From assembly GCF_019578655.1 (NCBI RefSeq), contig NC_063260.1:14634001-14698000 (forward strand): DNA of 64,000 nucleotides. Direction: 5' to 3'. Positions 59,950-64,000 of the stretch are shown here, in pieces (position 1 is the stretch's first letter; the number at the start of each line of letters is the position of its first letter). The DNA comes from Ricinus communis. Lineage: Eukaryota > Streptophyta > Magnoliopsida > Malpighiales > Euphorbiaceae. Position numbers and translations under genes: made by a program. Under the pieces are notes generated by a model, which searched no databases, was not told the origin of the DNA, and saw nothing but the letters and a program-made list of their open reading frames with translations.

Positions 59950-62944
59950 GAACCAGCTAATTCATTAAAGTGTGGCAAAGTTTGAGAAGGACCAGAACCC
60001 CTTACAGTCACTTTTGTAGTTAAAGATTTCTTAAACTTAGTAGTTTTTATATAAAATAAATTAATGCTAATAAAAACTGCATAGCAAGTTAAAAAATTAA
60101 AAGAAGATATAGATTCCTTACTTTTGGCTTTTAATGGCTAGTTTTTAGTGAATTCCTGACAAAAGCCTTTGTATATTCTTGATTTTGTTGAGGCCTTTTT
60201 AAATCTTTCTTACTTGAGTTCTATACACTTGTAGATTCATTTGTCTTTCTCATATTTCTCTTGTTTCTTCTTTCAATATTAACCTGCAAAAGGATCATTT
60301 TAAATTCCTTCATTTTAAAGTATGCTTAATGAATTAAGGAGTTAATATTTTACCTCATAAGGTGTCTTCCTCCTAAGGTAGCCTTTGATATTGTCTTGTT
60401 TCTTTGCATAAATTACATATCTTAATTCTCTATTTTCTTGACATTTTTACCATTTATTTAATCTCAACTTTATATCTTCTTTTTGCTCTTTTAGGCCTCC
60501 CAAGCATTCTTTTAACATGTAGTAGCAAAATTGATTCAACATTATCTTTGTCTCATTCCTCCCTCCCCCTCATTTGCTGCATGACATATAAATATGCTTT
60601 TAAATAAGTATCTTTGTGATACCATTAAGTAAAGAAGTCCTCAGGGTGCATCTCTTGACTGTATACAATAGAAATAGTGTGTGCACATAGGATTCTACTC
60701 AGTTGTCATTCTCTATAGATAACATTCTCTCTTGTCTAAATGCATTGTATGCCTATTTATTGCATTACATATATGTTCCATTTCAAAGCCTTCTTCTCCA
60801 TTGAAATTCATAAACCAATTGAATGTCTCTTCTTTATTTTTCTCCAACTTCTGCATAGTTCTTAGTACAATATCAGAAATCCAAGTCCTAGCAAACACTC
60901 TTTTTTTCCAAATCCTATTCATCACCTGCTTCCTTATGTCATCCAACATAGTAATAATGGGTTTGAACCTAGCTTCAATAATCCAACCATCAAATATTTC
61001 ACTTAAATTATTATCCACGATATCACATGAGCAATCAGTTATGAAGAATGCCTTAGTCCACTGATGTAAAGGATGCTTGAACAGATCCTGTATAATTCCA
61101 TCTCTCAACTTCTCCAACTCATTCATGTTTGCTTGAAGTCTAGGTAAGTAAGTAGACTTGACACATGCCCAAAAAGCATGTTTCCTTTCTTTTCCTTTCC
61201 ATTTTTTTGCCATGCTGCATATATATGCCTTTCACACATTCTGTGGTATGCATTAGGCAGTTCATCTTTCTTGGCATACTCCAAACCCCTTCAACAGAAG
61301 TATGTAAGGTTAAATTAGTTAATAAAAAAAAAAAATATTGAAGCATTAAAATAACAATCAACATAAACTCATATGTGTGCAAGCCAATTACCTTTTACAT
61401 GTCCGAAATAAATGTATAACTTGTGCCATCACCAAGAGACAAGTCATACTTTAGACACTGAAGGAACCAAGCCCAATTAAACTTGTTCTCAATATGGACC
61501 ACAACCCAAGTTAGAGGAAACATCTGATTATTGCTATCACGTCTAATTGCATACAAAATCTAGTCCTATTAATGGCTTACAGTCCTCAATCCACCCTTGC
61601 TTACAAGCACTAAAGTAAATATAAAACTTGTTAGAAATGTTTAAATTCCCTTCATTTTTCCTATCAGACTTAACTACACGGGTTGATCTAGGATTGCTGC
61701 GTTTCACTTCCTCTATATAGTCTTTTAAATCAACATATTGCTCCATTAAATCACCCTCTAGTTGCCTCAATACTTTCTTCTTTGTATTTCTACAAGTACT
61801 AATGCAGACCTTCAACTTGTATTCTGTATACAGTAAGTTCTGTTTGTCCTTGATCTTAATTATAGGTTATGACATAATTCTTAGTTTTAACAATATAGAC
61901 AACAAGTTACTATTGGCCATTATATTCCTACTTTGTCTATAACACTTGTGGTGGTGCTGGTAGGACTTCACAATGAATGAGTCTCCATTATTCTCATTAG
62001 AGGCATACAAAACCCATGGATATGTCTTAGCATATCTTGCCCTAACCCTTTTTGGTTCATTTTTCATAAACTTAATTTACAATCCCTTCATCACAACATA
62101 CTTAGCTACTACGAATCTAAACTAAACAACATTATAAAAAAGTATACATAAACAGAATATAGGAATAATTGAGTTAGGATCAAATTTAACCCTAGAGTTA
62201 GGTCTTCTAAGTGCCTCATCAATATTTTCATCTGAATCATTGTAATAAGGACCTAGATCTTTACTGTCATAATACACATAATTGTTTCCCCTATCATCAT
62301 TACCCTCATTACCTATGTCATCATCTTCAACAAATTCAAGTTCTTCTTCACTCACAGAATCTGCAAGCACTTACTCACCTATATCATTAGTGACCACCTT
62401 TGCTCTCTTTGTTTTCCAAAACTTCCTCACAAATTTTTTAGCTTCTTGTAGCTCCTCATTTTCATTGTCTGTTAACAACTCGATAGGAACTACAAACTCA
62501 TTAAAGGTTTGCTAAGGTATATCATACTCCCCATAATGTTGATCATCAACATTTTCTATTTCAATACCCATATTAGCCTCAATTCTTGTCCCAACTTCTA
62601 CAAATGGTTGATTAGATGTGCTAGTTGTTTGCCCAACACTAGTAAAATGATCTACATAAATTTTAAAGTTATCCCTATTCATTATTTTTTTTGCATAGAT
62701 CACAAATATCTTAATCATTGATTAACATCAGAAAATTCTTTGCCTTATCATACCAATAATATATCCCACCAATCCTAGAATGCCTTAAATTCTTAACATA
62801 TGACAGTAAGTTAAAGTAGGACAATAAGTCTAAATCAAAACACTCTTCTACTAAAGCACATTTACCACCTAAGTATCTTACCTTATTCCCTTTTATCAAT
62901 GTACCAAAATGATATATCAATAGGTTCACTATAACATCGCCCAT
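59950..62944 (-). pseudogene. MuDR-type transposase, decayed
   Basis: Start chosen at ATG 62944 (MGDVIVNLLIYHFGTL), which opens the PB1-like N-terminal domain of plant MULE transposases (VRYLGGK, FDLDLLSYFNLL). An acidic region follows (EEELEFVEDDD), then the DNA-binding FLYWCH-like module (MKNEPKRVRARYAKTYPWVL, YQHHHKCYRQSRN) at about 62067-61930. The DDE core is partly legible: CKQGWIEDCKPLIGLD near 61560-61600, and after a gap RDSNNQMFPLTWVVV..ENKFNWAWFLQCL and SYTFISDM at about 61400-61550. The C-terminal MULE segment (WTKAFFITDCSCDIVDNNLS, FNGWII-like, RKQVMNRI) is open at 61213-60713, with a decayed tail PGRPKKK-like region near 60480-60420. Stops and frameshifts occur throughout, and the stretch after GLD (usually GCHLKGP.GG) is missing. 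Confidence 0.8.
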
Positions 62945-63748
62945 TTTTGCAAATATACACAATGAAAATACTTATTAGTCTCATTGATTTCTTGCACGTA
63001 GTATATTACAATAAATATATACCATAACAAACCCATTTATTAATACTATTTTTAACCATATTGATTTGTCCTATTATTAAATAAAACTAAAATAAATCTA
63101 GTCCCTCATTTTCTCTGTTAAAGCATTACATAACCAACAATGGAATAGGCTAATATGAAAGCAATAAAGAATGAGACATTTAGGGTCAAAAAATAGGCAA
63201 GTATAATTATTAAAACTATTAAATGATACCGTATAAGCATTCAAACAAACAGAAATACATATCTTCAAAATGCACTTACTTGGAACCGTTGAATCAACTT
63301 TTCAATCTTATTTTATATACTTTATGCAGCTGCTGATCATCTATCAGCTTTTGTTGACCATGGAAAGTCTCTCTAGTGAAGTTTTGAATGTTGTTGAATA
63401 CAAACGCAAATATGGGAGCTGCGAACTGCAATTTCTTCTAAATCGTTATGGGTTTGAAAAAAAGTCCTTTAATCCTTAAGGCATTTAATGTGTTTCAACT
63501 AAAGGTTAAAGGCATTACTTGTTTTCTTAGTCAAAATCGAAAGAAGTTTAGCTAGAGGGAATTGTTGGGATTAGGTATTTAGATTATTTAGAGATTTTTT
63601 CTTTTCCCTCCCAACGCTGTCGTTTAATGTTTTAGTCTTTCCAAATCAGCTGCTTACATGCTGCTTTCTATCTTATTAAGCATCGATTCCATACATGAGA
63701 TGCGCTCTAACTTAAATTTCTAAAACACTCGCTAACAGTCTATCAAGA

Positions 63749-63862
63749 AAGGCTTTAATGTAACAATAAATAATTGTTAAGGGGTGGAAACAATAAAATT
63801 AATGTACATGAACTTAATACAACAAAGTCATAAAGTTCAAGGGCCTTCTAATGTATTTTGCC
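63749..63862 (-). repeat. Right terminal inverted repeat of the MULE
   Basis: 114 bases, inverse of 58318-58432; begins GGCAAAATACATTAGAAGGC on the minus strand. Confidence 0.95.
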
Positions 63863-63871
63863 TTTATCTTA
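63863..63871. other. Target site duplication of the MULE, right copy
   Basis: TTTATCTTA, identical to the 9 bases left of the element. Confidence 0.93.
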
Positions 63872-64000
63872 GGTCCTTGTTTTGGCCGGTCTTCGTGGCC
63901 AAAGCAGTCATCGAGTTCTGTTAAAAAAGAAAAGAAAGAATCATGAGTCTGTTACTCTTTTTCCAATTTATCGGCACAGTTGGATTACAGCAAGCAAATA

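Larger units (their letters stand above)
58318..63862. mobile_element. Mutator-like element (MULE) with 115-bp inverted repeats and 9-bp target duplication
   Basis: The left end 58318-58432 and the right end 63862-63749 (read on the other strand) align over their whole length: GGCAAAA..ATTAGAAGGCCC.TGAACTTTA, then CACC.CTTAACAATTATTTATTGTTACATTAAAGCCTT, with about 85 percent identity by eye. Immediately outside both ends is the same TTTATCTTA (58309-58317 and 63863-63871), a perfect 9-bp duplication typical of Mutator insertions. The element is 5,545 bp, with a decayed MuDR-type transposase on the minus strand and a small plus-strand ORF near the left end. Confidence 0.95.

Overview
This is nuclear DNA from a flowering plant, almost certainly a eudicot. 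It is strongly AT-rich. Its genes are split by many short-boundary introns, and it holds plant-specific families (plant mobile domain genes, a GPI-anchored-type LRR receptor-like protein) and an integrated plant pararetrovirus. Species is not determinable from the sequence alone; a rosid such as a member of Malpighiales would fit, but that is only an impression.

Three host genes look intact, all on the minus strand. (1) 3662-5086: a single-exon LRR protein of 474 residues resembling receptor-like protein 29 / PII-2. (2) 15720-19766: a five-exon MAIN-LIKE 1 (MAIL1) type plant mobile domain gene, 847 residues, with an unusually long C-terminus carrying 36-residue repeats. (3) 28804-40375: a 13-exon protein phosphatase 5 gene (TPR plus PP2A-like phosphatase). 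I could place every exon boundary in phase: 476 residues for the soluble form, 536 if a 180-nt membrane-spanning cassette exon is included. One PP5 intron is of the GC-AG class.

The rest is transposon and virus debris. 7.8-9.9 kb holds three copies of an AT-rich repeat. About 10.6-14.1 kb is the left part of a Tat/Ogre-like LTR element (TATA box and a decayed tRNA-Arg primer-binding site). About 22.9-27.8 kb is a non-coding block bounded by roughly 400-bp direct repeats. 41.33-47.8 kb is an endogenous caulimovirid (pararetrovirus) copy, truncated at the movement-protein end and broken by stops, with its own TATA promoter region. 49,615-55,644 is an element with weak terminal inverted repeats carrying a decayed plant mobile domain gene; it appears inserted into a MITE-like repeat. 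55.65-58.05 kb holds two direct copies of an approximately 1.1-kb non-coding element. 58,318-63,862 is a clearly delimited Mutator-like element (115-bp inverted repeats, perfect 9-bp target duplication) with a decayed MuDR-type transposase.

The most interesting theme is that a host plant mobile domain gene and a transposon-borne relative lie in the same window and share an intron at the same place in the protein. The three host genes show no sign of functional linkage with one another.
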